A stretch of 48,545 nt of DNA, from assembly GCA_009781315.1 (NCBI GenBank), contig WQYI01000013.1:1-48545 (forward strand), given 5' to 3'. This DNA is from Candidatus Endomicrobium embiratermitis (GTDB taxonomy: Bacteria > Elusimicrobiota > Endomicrobiia > Endomicrobiales > Endomicrobiaceae). A program made the position numbers and the translations under genes. The notes beneath the pieces were generated by a model that had not been told where the DNA came from, did not search any database, and saw nothing but the letters and a program-made list of their open reading frames with translations. Numbering within the stretch: the stretch's first letter is position 1; each line of letters begins with the position of its first letter. Of this stretch, positions 6,728 through 15,540 are shown piece by piece.

Positions 6728-7159
6728 ATGCAAGAAATTATTTTAAATCCGAGAGAGCAGCATTTTTTATATGCATGTTCTATTCTGGATCCTATCATTT
6801 ACAAGGGATTAATAGCGCTTGGATTTTCTGATGAAGCAATTAAAAAAACTGCTAAATATCTTACTCTTAATACTATTAATAATGATATTAAAGATTATAT
6901 ATATTTTATAGACAAAAATAGGCCTGATGTATTATCTTCAATAATAAGCGAATTAAAAATATTTTCCTACTTTGTCTCAGATAACGAACTAAAAGAAGGT
7001 ATAGCTGTTTTTGTGAATGAACCAACACAACAAAATATTTACAGATTAAAAGAAAAAACAGAGCAACAAATAACTGAAGAAACATCCAAAGATATATTAA
7101 ATGCCATATTAGATATTTTAAACAAAAATAATAATATTGTTAAATATTTACTCAAATAA
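6728..7159 (+). CDS. Hypothetical 143-aa protein, partner of the HTH gene
   Basis: I do not recognise this protein. It begins M-Q-E-I-I-L-N-P-R-E-Q-H-F-L-Y-A and looks all-helical, with a charged second half (E-K-T-E-Q-Q-I-T-E-E). There is no signal peptide or membrane segment. The start at 6728 is chosen for AGGAG 10-15 nt upstream; the frame is open further upstream but overlaps the HTH gene. Tight coupling to an antidote-like regulator suggests a toxin or a co-regulated accessory protein, which is only an inference. A terminator hairpin follows at 7211. Confidence 0.7.
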   Translation: MQEIILNPREQHFLYACSILDPIIYKGLIALGFSDEAIKKTAKYLTLNTINNDIKDYIYFIDKNRPDVLSSIISELKIFSYFVSDNELKEGIAVFVNEPTQQNIYRLKEKTEQQITEETSKDILNAILDILNKNNNIVKYLLK

Positions 7160-7210
7160 AAATCTGGTTTTAGAGTTTAATCAAAGCCACATTTTTGAGA
7201 TAAAAAAGAA

Positions 7211-7248
7211 AATCCCGCCTGCAAGCTTATTTTTGCAGGCGGGGATTT
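7211..7248. terminator. Hairpin of the CCGCCTGCAA family (copy 3)
   Basis: AATCCCGCCTGCAA pairs with TTGCAGGCGGGGATT (one extra G) around gcttattt. It lies between the convergent genes ending at 7159 (+) and 7267 (-). Its A/T flanks make it a good bidirectional terminator. Confidence 0.8.
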
Positions 7249-7266
7249 CGTTACTGACTCTAAGGA

Positions 7267-7803
7267 TTACTTGGATTTCTTGTCGCTTTTGTCTTTCTTA
7301 GAATCTTTTTTGTCTGTCTTATTTTTTTTATCTTTCTTGTCTTTCTTGTCTTTTTTGCCTTCTTTCTTAACGCATTTCTCTTTCATCTTTTCTATCTTCG
7401 CCTGTCCTTCTTCGCTCAAGAAAAAGTCTACTTTTTTATTTACGAAAGCCGTTTTATCTGTTTCCATTTCGGATATTTTCGCTTCTATTTCGGATATTTC
7501 TTCTTTTTTTGCTGCAAGCATTTCTCTTTTTGCGACAAGGTTTTTGTCGGTTTGGCTTGAAACAAGAGCGGTAATTTCATTCCTTACCGAGGGTTTGTCC
7601 TGGTCGGAAGCTTTATTGTATTTGTCTATAAGAGTTTGCAGATTTTGAAAGTATTCTGCTTTCTCTTTTTTCATTGCTTCCCATTTAGCCTTCTGTTCCG
7701 GATCCATCTTTTCGTGTTTCCCTGCGAACTTTCCTTCTCCCGCGAAACTGAAAGTGCTAAGCACGAACATTCCCAACATTACAAGCGCTGTTTTTTTCAT
7801 CAT
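7267..7803 (-). CDS. Secreted Lys-rich coiled-coil protein
   Basis: This 178-aa protein has a clear signal peptide (M-M-K-K-T-A-L-V-M-L-G-M-F-V-L-S, cleavage likely after F-S-F-A-G). The middle is helical and charged, with E-E-I-S-E-I-E-A-K-I-S-E-M-E as a coiled coil around 105-120. The last 35 residues are almost only K and D/S (K-D-K-K-D-K-K repeats), encoded by a 9-bp DNA repeat that could slip. No known family is recognised. It would act in the periplasm, and the tail could bind acidic polymers or nucleic acid. Tails of this gene recur at 53-99 and 2691-2718. The ribosome site GGAGAAAT precedes the ATG on the minus strand. Confidence 0.75.
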   Translation of the reverse strand: MMKKTALVMLGMFVLSTFSFAGEGKFAGKHEKMDPEQKAKWEAMKKEKAEYFQNLQTLIDKYNKASDQDKPSVRNEITALVSSQTDKNLVAKREMLAAKKEEISEIEAKISEMETDKTAFVNKKVDFFLSEEGQAKIEKMKEKCVKKEGKKDKKDKKDKKNKTDKKDSKKDKSDKKSK

Positions 7804-7881
7804 GACATTTCTCCTTTTACTTGGTTTAGATTCAATTGTTTTTGAATCCTTGAAAGATTAACGAAAGTCATAAAATTTTTA

Positions 7882-7910
7882 TTGCATCGATTTAAATTTT
7901 ATCATAGAAT
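7882..7910 (+). promoter_or_regulatory. Likely promoter of uppP
   Basis: TTGCAT (7882-7887), 17-bp spacer, TAGAAT (7905-7910), 24 nt before the uppP start. AAGGGGGA is the ribosome site. Confidence 0.5.
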
Positions 7911-7933
7911 ACCGTTATAAACAAGGGGGAATA

Positions 7934-8767
7934 ATGGAATTTATAGAAATTGTTAAAGTTATTATTATAGGTATTATACAAGGCGTAACGGAATGGCTGC
8001 CTATAAGCAGCACCGGACACATGATACTTGCGGATGAGTTTATACATTTAAATATAACCGAAGCTTTTAAAGAGATGTTTTTGGTTGTAATACAGTTCGG
8101 CTCTATTCTCGCGGTTGTAGCGCTTTACTGGAAAAGGCTTCTCCCCGTTTCGCTTGAAAACAAAAAAATTGCCCTAAACAAAGAGACCGTAATAATGTGG
8201 CTGAAAATAGCGGTTTCATGCGTGCCGGCGGCAGTAATAGGCGTTTTATTTGATAAAAAAATGAACGAGCTTTTTTATAACTATACAACCGTAGCCGTAA
8301 TGCTGATATTGTTCGGTATATTTTTTATTATCGTTGAAAACCGCAATAAAAACGTTCCGCCGAAAATAAACTCAATCGCTGAAATAACTTTTATGATGGC
8401 GTTTGTAATAGGATTATTTCAGCTTATCGCGGCAGTTTTTCCAGGTACGTCGCGCTCCGGATCTACAATAATCGGAGGGCTGATTCTTGGTATTTCAAGA
8501 ACCGTTGCCGCGGAATACACATTTTTTCTTGCCGTGCCGGTTATGTTTGGCGCAAGCGCGCTGAAACTTTCAAAATTCGGTATGAATTTTACCCCGGCGG
8601 AAGCCATAACGCTGCTGCTTGGCATTGTAATTGCTTTTATAGTCTCTATTATTACTATACGGTTCTTATTGGGATATGTTAAAAAACACGATTTTAAAGT
8701 ATTTGGCTGGTACAGAATAGCCCTCGGCTTGCTTGTTTTAGGATATTTTTTGTTATTAAGGGCGTAA
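7934..8767 (+). CDS. uppP: Undecaprenyl-diphosphatase UppP (BacA)
   Basis: This 277-aa integral membrane enzyme removes a phosphate from undecaprenyl diphosphate so the lipid carrier can return to peptidoglycan synthesis. Motif 1 E-W-L-P-I-S-S-T-G-H-M-I-L is at residues 20-32 and motif 2 P-G-T-S-R-S-G-S-T near 170; both are catalytic signatures. About eight hydrophobic segments span the protein and the length is normal for the family. It also gives bacitracin resistance in other bacteria. It appears monocistronic with its own promoter. Confidence 0.96.
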   Translation: MEFIEIVKVIIIGIIQGVTEWLPISSTGHMILADEFIHLNITEAFKEMFLVVIQFGSILAVVALYWKRLLPVSLENKKIALNKETVIMWLKIAVSCVPAAVIGVLFDKKMNELFYNYTTVAVMLILFGIFFIIVENRNKNVPPKINSIAEITFMMAFVIGLFQLIAAVFPGTSRSGSTIIGGLILGISRTVAAEYTFFLAVPVMFGASALKLSKFGMNFTPAEAITLLLGIVIAFIVSIITIRFLLGYVKKHDFKVFGWYRIALGLLVLGYFLLLRA

Positions 8768-8780
8768 GAGTTGACTTTCT

Positions 8781-8821
8781 TTGAAATTTAGTGTATAGTT
8801 ATGATATATTAAACTATACAC
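8781..8821 (+). promoter_or_regulatory. Promoter with perfect 10-bp inverted repeat before fic
   Basis: TTGAAA (8781-8786), 18-bp spacer, TATATT (8805-8810). GTGTATAGTT (8791-8800) and AACTATACAC (8812-8821) form a perfect 10-bp inverted repeat with an 11-bp centre that covers the -10 box. This is a strong operator candidate. The HTH at the C-terminus of the Fic protein downstream is an obvious candidate binder. Confidence 0.65.
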
Positions 8822-8842
8822 TATATGAGCAAAGGGGGGTAT

Positions 8843-9751
8843 ATGCAAGAACTTCTAAATAAAATTACCATAAAAGAAAAACAAATAAAGCTGATTGTCC
8901 GCGATACCCAGAAAATGAGAGTGTTGCAGGATTGGCTTTTGACCGAGCTCGCGTATACGTCTAATGCTATTGAAGGAAATACCTTAACGCGTAAAGAAAC
9001 CGTCAGGGCAATTTCTGAAAATATAACGACAGGTTCAAAGCCTGTTAAAGATTATATCGAAGCAAAAAATCACGCGGACGCTTTTAAACTTGTTTTGGAG
9101 TTATCTAAAGACAAAAGAAATATCAATGAAAATGATATTTTGGATATTCACAGACAAATACTGAAAGGGATAGATGAAAATTTTAGCGGAAGATACAGGA
9201 CTGTCCGGGTAAGAATAGCCGGCTCGCAGGTAATTTTGCCAAACCCTGCGAAAGTTTATGATTTGATGCGGGATTTTGTGAAATGGCTTAAAACAAGCGA
9301 ATTAGATCCGGCTCATAAAGCGTCTGTCGCCCATTTTAAATTTGTATCGATACACCCTTTTATTGACGGCAACGGCAGAGTCGCCAGGCTTTTGTTGAAT
9401 CTTATTTTATTGAAAAGCGGGCTGTTGCCTTTGATTATAAGACCGAGAGACCGGAAATATTACATAAACTTTATTGAGGAAGCGCAATTATCCCAGCAAA
9501 CCGACATTTACGAAAGATTTATGCTTAACGCTTATATACGTTCTATGAATACTTATATAGCAATGTTTGATGAGAAAAATTCGGATATTCCGGTAAATAA
9601 ACTGCTTAAAATCAGCGATTTCGCGAAAGCGGCCGGCGTTCCGGTATCGACAATAAGATATTATTTAAGAATAGGAAAAATTAAGCCTGTTTCCAAAACC
9701 GACGGCGACTATATGCTGTTTTCAAAAGAGCAAATAAAAGAAATAAAATAA
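8843..9751 (+). CDS. Fic family protein with C-terminal MerR-like HTH
   Basis: This protein of about 302 aa has the Fic catalytic motif H-P-F-I-D-G-N-G-R-V-A-R at 171-182; such enzymes transfer AMP from ATP to target proteins. The N-terminal S-N-A-I-E-G (40-45) matches the inhibitory (S/T)xxxE(G/N) helix, so activity is self-restrained. The last 50 residues (I-S-D-F-A-K-A-A-G-V-P-V-S-T-I-R-Y-Y) look like a MerR-type helix-turn-helix, which suggests autoregulation. I chose 8843 because AAAGGGGGG precedes it; an in-frame ATG at 8825 adds six residues but sits next to the operator. The secreted-protein gene follows after 14 nt. Confidence 0.9.
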   Translation: MQELLNKITIKEKQIKLIVRDTQKMRVLQDWLLTELAYTSNAIEGNTLTRKETVRAISENITTGSKPVKDYIEAKNHADAFKLVLELSKDKRNINENDILDIHRQILKGIDENFSGRYRTVRVRIAGSQVILPNPAKVYDLMRDFVKWLKTSELDPAHKASVAHFKFVSIHPFIDGNGRVARLLLNLILLKSGLLPLIIRPRDRKYYINFIEEAQLSQQTDIYERFMLNAYIRSMNTYIAMFDEKNSDIPVNKLLKISDFAKAAGVPVSTIRYYLRIGKIKPVSKTDGDYMLFSKEQIKEIK

Positions 9752-9765
9752 AAACGGAGAGCGTC

Positions 9766-11139
9766 ATGAGAATGAAAGAATATTTTAGCAGGCATCGGAA
9801 AAATAAAATATTTATAAAAAGTATGACGCTTATAATCGCCGCGGTTTTAGCAGGCATGGTAAATATGCCTGCGTACGGAAACGACTCGGATTTGTTTGAA
9901 GGGCGGGAAGAATATCGGCAGATAAAATCAGACCGGGAACGCAGAACCACATCCTACAAAGCGGTAGGAGGAAAAAAATTTTACAGCATAAGAGAAGCGC
10001 AGGGATCCGCAAGACAAGACAAAATGGTTCAAAAAGGCGAATCGCTTTACTATTCGGGCGAAGAGATTCCGTTTGGTTCCGTTGTTGACGGAAGCAAAAT
10101 ATATACTGCACAAACCCAGGGCGGCGAGATGAAATATGACGCTAATATGACAAATCTTTTCCGGGAAAAAGTAATGAAAGCCGCCGAAAAAGAAGGGCTG
10201 GTTTCAATAACCGTAAACGACGACGGTAAAACGGAGTATTATTTCAAAGAAGACGCAGACGGCGAAACTTTTGACAAAACCGTTGTAAAAATAAGCAGCG
10301 GTACGAATATTTCTCAGGAAAGCGTAAAAGCCGTTTTGAAAGAGTCTGTGTCCGCAGGCAATGAGAAGCCGGCAAACAAAGGAATTGTTAAGAAAATAAC
10401 TTCGGGGATTGCTCATACGTACGGCAAAATTAAGGGTCTTGTCGCCCAGGGAATAGAAACGGTCAAAGAGAAAAAAGAAGGAAAGAAAATAAGGGAAAAT
10501 ACCGACGAAGAGACGGAAGAAATATTTTATAAAATAGCAAACGGATATATGTCGCCGGAAAAATTGGAAGAAGTATTGGTGGGGTTAGTGGCAAGATTTG
10601 AAAACGTCGAGGAAATGGAAGATTATTTAGGGGTAAGCAGAGGAGAAAACAGCAAAGAAAACATATCTAAAGCAATGGTAAACAAAGTAGGGGAAGCATT
10701 GGCGCTGTGGCAGTCTGGAGAATTTAGCGCGGAAGAAAAAGATATGGAAATATCGATATTGAGAGGAGCGGCGGAAGTATTGATGTCGGCCGCGGCTGAC
10801 CCTGAAATAAATGAGAAGTTTAAGGAAATAAAAGATGAAGACGGAATAATCGCGCTGCAGAGGAGGATGACAAAAGAAATAAGAGTAAATATGCGCATAG
10901 CGGCGAAGGCAATGGCCGACGAGATAACGGTGGAAGAAAATAAGATAAATATAGGAAAAGAATTTGAGATAAATATAAGCGAGTTGAAAGAGCTGTTAGA
11001 AAAACCCGGATTGTCGAGATTTAATATGTTTAATAAAAGCAAAGAGGCATTGCTTGCGGATATAAAAACTTTCGGCAGAGGACACGAATCATTTATGACT
11101 CCGATGGATATAAGAAACGCTAAAGCGATAGCGTCATAA
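9766..11139 (+). CDS. Secreted protein with the same N-terminal signature as the giant protein
   Basis: This 457-aa protein of unknown family begins with basic residues and a signal anchor (I-F-I-K-S-M-T-L-I-I-A-A-V-L-A, then V-N-M-P-A-Y-G). That pattern is shared with the giant protein at 20673 (E-Y-F...I-F-M-K-S-V...V-N-L-P-V-Y-A). The leaders match too: CGGAGAGCGTCATG here and CGGAGGGTGTCATG there. After it come beta-rich segments (Y-Y-F-K-E-D-A-D-G), a basic segment, then a long helical C-terminal half. It follows fic by 14 nt and could be in its operon. A 19-bp hairpin ends the unit at 11151. It may be a short paralogue or accessory of the giant protein. Confidence 0.8.
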   Translation: MRMKEYFSRHRKNKIFIKSMTLIIAAVLAGMVNMPAYGNDSDLFEGREEYRQIKSDRERRTTSYKAVGGKKFYSIREAQGSARQDKMVQKGESLYYSGEEIPFGSVVDGSKIYTAQTQGGEMKYDANMTNLFREKVMKAAEKEGLVSITVNDDGKTEYYFKEDADGETFDKTVVKISSGTNISQESVKAVLKESVSAGNEKPANKGIVKKITSGIAHTYGKIKGLVAQGIETVKEKKEGKKIRENTDEETEEIFYKIANGYMSPEKLEEVLVGLVARFENVEEMEDYLGVSRGENSKENISKAMVNKVGEALALWQSGEFSAEEKDMEISILRGAAEVLMSAAADPEINEKFKEIKDEDGIIALQRRMTKEIRVNMRIAAKAMADEITVEENKINIGKEFEINISELKELLEKPGLSRFNMFNKSKEALLADIKTFGRGHESFMTPMDIRNAKAIAS

Positions 11140-11150
11140 AAAATTAAAAC

Positions 11151-11194
11151 GATAAACCCCGCCTGTAAACTTATTTTTACAGGCAGGGTTTATC
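11151..11194. terminator. Hairpin of the CCGCCTGYAA family (copy 4)
   Basis: A 19-bp stem from GATAAACCCC (11151) to GGGTTTATC (11194) with one mismatch and the loop cttatt. It lies between convergent genes (11139 on +, 11228 on -). The T/A outer arms make it usable in both directions. Confidence 0.85.
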
Positions 11195-11227
11195 ATATAA
11201 AGACACACAAAATAACAGATTTAGCCT

Positions 11228-11596
11228 TTACTGCAAATATTGCTCCATTGTTTTTTTGAGTTCAAGCAAATCTATAGGTTTTACCAGGAAATGGTCTGCT
11301 CCCATACTCATCGTCTCGCCTATAGCGCTGTTATCCACGGAACCGGATATTACTACAACCTTCATTTTAGGTTTATCGGTCTTGATTCTTTTTAAAATGT
11401 CAAAACCGTTTATTCCGGAGCCTAAGTTTAAATCCAAAAAAACGCAGTTGTAAGGATTGCTATTTAAAAATTTAAGAGCGGATTCGCCGTCTTTTGCCAC
11501 GTCGTTTTCTATGCCGAAACGCGTGAGAAAACAGCTCATAAAAACAGCTACATCGTCTTCATCGTCTACTACCAGAACTCTTTTTCTGTTATCCAT
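11228..11596 (-). CDS. Single-domain response regulator, partner of the kinase upstream
   Basis: This 122-aa receiver-only protein has the acidic pocket D11-D12, phospho-acceptor D55 in V-F-L-D-L-N-L-G, S in V-I-S-G-S and K in L-V-K-P-I-D. It lies 44 nt after the histidine kinase on the same strand, so the pair forms a two-component unit. There is no DNA-binding domain; output must be by protein contact or a phosphorelay. It is closely similar to the copies at 2719 and 3166, which probably derive from this unit. Confidence 0.9.
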   Translation of the reverse strand: MDNRKRVLVVDDEDDVAVFMSCFLTRFGIENDVAKDGESALKFLNSNPYNCVFLDLNLGSGINGFDILKRIKTDKPKMKVVVISGSVDNSAIGETMSMGADHFLVKPIDLLELKKTMEQYLQ

Positions 11597-11640
11597 AGTT
11601 ACCTGCCGTAAAATATATTATACTCCTATAATCTACATTT

Positions 11641-13806
11641 TTATGATACTTTTGGCAAACTAATATGCACGCTTGTTCCCTTCAGATATTCGGATTCAAT
11701 CCATATATGGCCTTTATGCATTTCTTCTATCATCCTTTTTACGACGTACATGCCTATACCGGTGCCGGATTTATAAGAAGATTTAGTCGTAAAAAAAGGC
11801 GCAAACATTTTCTTAAAATTTTCGGGTTTTATTCCTATCCCGTTATCTGCGATTATTATTTCGCTTGAGCCGTCATTATTATTAAGAATAACGGTTATTT
11901 TAGGATTATGCTCCACACCTTGATATTTAGACGCGTAATCCTTCATTTCAAGAGCGGCTTCGTAGCCGTTATCCACAAGATTATAAATCGATTCCATAAT
12001 AAGCGATTTCATGCCGAATATCGTTTTATTTCCGATTTGGGAATAATCGACTGGCACTTCGGTTTTTATGTCGTGTTTGACCCTGAGCAAATCTATTGAA
12101 AGTTCGACTATTTCCTTAAGTTCAAATTCTTTATGCTGCGTTTCCTGCGCTTCCACTTTGGCATAATTTAATATGCCTTTTATTATGGAGCTTGTGCGCT
12201 TTATATTGTCGGTAAGCGAATCGGAGAGAGTATAAAAATATTTTATTGACTTGGAAAGAACATTTTGGTCGCTTACAAGCGGCGTCATTTTATTTTTAAA
12301 TTCATCCAGTTCGAACTTCATTTCACCCGCTATCATGGAAAAATGGTTAAGCCTGTTGTTAATTTGATGCGCCACTCCTTCGGCAAGACCGCCGATAGAA
12401 GCGAGTTTTTCTGCGGAAAAGACTTTTTCCTGCGCTTTTTTAAAATCTTCAATAAACATACAATTTTCTATGGCCACTACCGTCTGGGAGGCAAGAATAT
12501 TGAAGATGTTAATATCGTCCGCGGAATACGGCTTACGGCTGTCTTTTTCGCCAAGCAGCATAAAACCGTTTACTTCTTTGAGCACGAACGCGGGAACTAT
12601 AAGGCCTATTCTTGACTCAAAATTAATTTTCTTTTTAATGATATCCGGTATTTCTTCATAGACAAAGGGAGTTTCTCTTAATTTTACGTAGGCGACAAAA
12701 GGCGAATCCTCGGGAAAAGAAGCAGTCCGTTTAAAAATATCATGGTTTTTGTCGGCCCTGAAAGAAACAATTCTATATTCTTTTGTATCCGGATCCTGCA
12801 GATAAATCGCCACAAAATTTATTTTAACAGATCTTTTTACCAGAAGAACGACCATTCTTAAAAGTTTTGTAAGGTCATGGCGCTGCGTCATACCGGCCGC
12901 GGCTTGAAGCAGGATTTTCTGGTACGCCCGCTGCTCGGTCAGCATTAAGTTTTCGGCTTTTTTTTGTATGCCGCCAAAAACCATGGTGCCAATTGATGCA
13001 AATATAACGGCTATAAAAGTAGTGGCTTTCCAGTGACCGGTTTTTACCCCGATCAAAATAGGTATACCGAATAAAACGGCATAAAAAATTACGTAAAGGC
13101 CGGTTCTGGCCAAGACAAGCTCTACGTCAAGCAGATTATATTTTACTATCGCAAAAGCCATTATGCTTAGAAGAACAGCAATTACTGCATAGCCGAAAGG
13201 ATAAATTTCTACGCCTTCGAATTTAGCTATATAGTCTACAACACCGCTCAAGATTACGGTAAAAGCTAAAAAAACATAAAGTATCTGGCGTCTTTGCAAA
13301 GACGGAAGAGAATAATTAAAAGCCGCTTTAAAAAGGATTACGGAACACATTGAGAAAAGAACGACAAACATAAGCAAAAACACTATGTACAGTTTACCGG
13401 CTACGGGATAATAACCCCAAAAATGAAGCTTAGCTCCGTTATAAATTAAATGGGTTGACCAGTTAATTATAAGGCATATGAAAGAGAAAATAGCGACATA
13501 TAGCATCCATTTTTCTATCTTTTTGCCTACTAGCGTGTAAACGAACATTAAAGCCAGAAGCGGAATGAAGACTACTCCCAAAAAACCGACTCTTGCCCAA
13601 AAAAAAGCAGTATTAGCATTCGCCGAAAAATACACCATTATGAAACCGATATTCCATATTAAGAGAGCAATACAAAAAAACGTAAAATATCTAATAGCTT
13701 CGGATTTGTTCCAGTTATTAAGCATTTTAATAGTTATGAAAATAATAATAAAAGTCGTTAAAAGCGGAGGAAGCGCGTATATGTTTGAAGAATAATTAGC
13801 TAACAT
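11641..13806 (-). CDS. Membrane sensor histidine kinase (7TM, GAF, HisKA, HATPase)
   Basis: This 721-aa kinase starts with eight to nine hydrophobic segments over residues 10-280, of the 7TM histidine-kinase N-terminal type. A GAF-like region follows at about 300-455. The phospho-acceptor is H480 in E-G-V-A-H-Q-I-N-N-R-L-N; the usual P after N-N is R here. The catalytic domain has the N box N-L-V-D-N-G-Y-E-A, then D-N-G-I-G-I-K, F-F-T-T-K and G-T-G-I-G-M-Y-V. It should autophosphorylate in response to a membrane or GAF ligand and pass the phosphate to the regulator 44 nt downstream. Short remnants of its 3' end occur near 3170 and 3663, so the unit was once duplicated. Confidence 0.9.
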   Translation of the reverse strand: MLANYSSNIYALPPLLTTFIIIFITIKMLNNWNKSEAIRYFTFFCIALLIWNIGFIMVYFSANANTAFFWARVGFLGVVFIPLLALMFVYTLVGKKIEKWMLYVAIFSFICLIINWSTHLIYNGAKLHFWGYYPVAGKLYIVFLLMFVVLFSMCSVILFKAAFNYSLPSLQRRQILYVFLAFTVILSGVVDYIAKFEGVEIYPFGYAVIAVLLSIMAFAIVKYNLLDVELVLARTGLYVIFYAVLFGIPILIGVKTGHWKATTFIAVIFASIGTMVFGGIQKKAENLMLTEQRAYQKILLQAAAGMTQRHDLTKLLRMVVLLVKRSVKINFVAIYLQDPDTKEYRIVSFRADKNHDIFKRTASFPEDSPFVAYVKLRETPFVYEEIPDIIKKKINFESRIGLIVPAFVLKEVNGFMLLGEKDSRKPYSADDINIFNILASQTVVAIENCMFIEDFKKAQEKVFSAEKLASIGGLAEGVAHQINNRLNHFSMIAGEMKFELDEFKNKMTPLVSDQNVLSKSIKYFYTLSDSLTDNIKRTSSIIKGILNYAKVEAQETQHKEFELKEIVELSIDLLRVKHDIKTEVPVDYSQIGNKTIFGMKSLIMESIYNLVDNGYEAALEMKDYASKYQGVEHNPKITVILNNNDGSSEIIIADNGIGIKPENFKKMFAPFFTTKSSYKSGTGIGMYVVKRMIEEMHKGHIWIESEYLKGTSVHISLPKVS

Positions 13807-13845
13807 AGGAGCAGGATCCTTTTAATCGGTATATTTGAAGAGCAA

Positions 13846-15450
13846 TCAGGCTCTTTTATTTTTGCGTCTTTCTCTTGCTAATGTTATTCCCTGAAGATGA
13901 GTGGTTTTAAGCCACATGTAGTTCATCTCGCCGAATGGTCCGCTGGTTTTTCTTGTTCCTCCGTGACTGGAAAGGCATTCGGAAAATTCCGCGTGTTTGG
14001 CATTTATCCTCAAAAGGCCGGAATTGGAAAGATATTTTATAAACTGTCTTATATATACGTACGACTTTACCCACGCGGAAATTCTTAAGCCGAAGTCATT
14101 TTGATTGATTATATCTATCATCTTCAAAAATATTTCGCGGTCTTTTTCGCTACCGTGTTTTGAAGATTTAACTTTTATTACCGGAATTAACGGAAAAAAG
14201 TTTTCGTTTTTGACGCAGGAAAAAGAGAAGGGATCCTGATTGTCGTCAATTTGTATAAGCGTAGGCTGGACATATGTGCCTTTTGGATTAAGGGTATTGT
14301 CATAATTTATTCTGCTTCCGCCACATAAAAGCTTTGCACCTTTGTTTAGAGCTTCGTTTAAATATTCCTCAAAGACATCGGCTTTGATGACAGGCGAAAG
14401 TATAACGCCCGGCATTGAAGGAAGTCCGTAAACTATTTGCGATATTTTTTCTTTCATTTTATCCACAAAAGCATCATAAGCGTCTTCGTGTACTATAAAT
14501 TTTTTCGGCACCATGCAAATCTGCGTTGAGCCCAAAAAAGCATCCATAGCCGAAGTTGCGGCACCTTCTATATCGCAGTCTTTCCATACTATTAACGGGT
14601 CGCTGCCGGAAAGTTCAAGTATAGGTTTTTTGCCGGCATTATAACATTGCCTGCCTATTTCAAGACCCGCGTCGCTTTCGCCGAAAAACAGTATGTCGCT
14701 TACTTTGGGCGACGCCAGCCATTGCTCCATAATCTTTTTGGAATTTCCGTTTATAAGGTTTATAGTGCCGGCCGGAACGCCATTTTTTTCAAGCATAGGG
14801 TTTATTATGTCTTTCCAAAGAAATATCGTGGAAACCGGAGCTTTTAAAGGAGGTTTTATTATTATGGCATTTCCGCCCAGAAGCGCATGCAGACCCAAGG
14901 AGGAATTGCTTGCCGCGGCATTTTTAGGAGGACATATGCACACAACTCCGTCGGGACGGCGGGCCAGATAAAGTGTTTCGTTTCTAAAACGGGTTACCTC
15001 GCGCCAAAGCTCGTCGGCGTAAAACTTTACCGCTTTTTCAGAAAAGATAAGTTCCATCGTTCTGTATTCCCACTCGGCAAGTTTTATGGGGTGTCCTTCT
15101 ATGCGCAAAATTTCTATGATTTTGTCTTTGTGTTTTTCAAGGTTATTGTGTATGTCGTGCAGAATTTTTCTTCTTTTTGATACAGGAAAATTTCCAAACA
15201 CTTGTGCGGCGCGATGCGCGGCGTCTATAGCTTTAAGATTCAAATCATCATCGCCTATGCAGTAGCGTGCGTAAACATATTCGTCTGCATTATCCGGAAT
15301 TTCGCCTTTTTTTAATTTTGTTATTACCCGGTAGGTGTCTTTAAACGCGGTTATAAATTTGTCTGAATAAGGGGTGTAATCATAAATGCCGGTATCAACT
15401 TCTTTACCGTCAACAAAAAGGTTAAACTGATTAATTTGTTTATTAACCAC
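13846..15450 (-). CDS. NAD(P)-dependent aldehyde dehydrogenase family protein
   Basis: This 534-aa protein has the aldehyde dehydrogenase fold: I-I-I-K-P-P (K199), general base E279 in L-E-L-S-G-S-D-P and the catalytic C312 in G-S-T-Q-I-C. The middle has F-F-G-E-S-D-A-G, the usual nucleotide-binding loop (F-T-G-S in most). It would oxidise an aldehyde, or form an acyl-enzyme, in the cytoplasm. The substrate cannot be told. The N-terminal extension of about 70 residues is longer than in simple ALDHs and recalls the pyrroline-carboxylate or glyceraldehyde-type branches. Directly repeated TTCACAAA sites lie upstream at 15503. Confidence 0.88.
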   Translation of the reverse strand: MVNKQINQFNLFVDGKEVDTGIYDYTPYSDKFITAFKDTYRVITKLKKGEIPDNADEYVYARYCIGDDDLNLKAIDAAHRAAQVFGNFPVSKRRKILHDIHNNLEKHKDKIIEILRIEGHPIKLAEWEYRTMELIFSEKAVKFYADELWREVTRFRNETLYLARRPDGVVCICPPKNAAASNSSLGLHALLGGNAIIIKPPLKAPVSTIFLWKDIINPMLEKNGVPAGTINLINGNSKKIMEQWLASPKVSDILFFGESDAGLEIGRQCYNAGKKPILELSGSDPLIVWKDCDIEGAATSAMDAFLGSTQICMVPKKFIVHEDAYDAFVDKMKEKISQIVYGLPSMPGVILSPVIKADVFEEYLNEALNKGAKLLCGGSRINYDNTLNPKGTYVQPTLIQIDDNQDPFSFSCVKNENFFPLIPVIKVKSSKHGSEKDREIFLKMIDIINQNDFGLRISAWVKSYVYIRQFIKYLSNSGLLRINAKHAEFSECLSSHGGTRKTSGPFGEMNYMWLKTTHLQGITLARERRKNKRA

Positions 15451-15502
15451 TTTCCCACCTTTTTTATTAAAATATTAGCAAAATAATATATGTTTTACAA
15501 AT

Positions 15503-15521
15503 TTCACAAATATTTCACAAA
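15503..15521. promoter_or_regulatory. Direct repeat TTCACAAA with 11-bp spacing (site 1)
   Basis: TTCACAAA occurs at 15503-15510 and 15514-15521, exactly 11 bp apart, with a near match TTTACAAA just before. It lies upstream of the aldehyde dehydrogenase gene (minus strand). The same arrangement is at 19844-19862 upstream of the PNPOx-like gene. The 11-bp phase puts both sites on one DNA face, which suggests a shared regulator. Confidence 0.45.
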
Positions 15522-15540
15522 TGATGGAAAACAGCAAATA

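Noticed and set aside
7271-7648. 125-codon + strand frame over the Lys-rich gene
   Set aside because: It is the complement of a Lys-rich tail and gives a Phe/Leu/Ser-rich product with no ribosome site. The minus-strand gene has a signal peptide and ribosome site.
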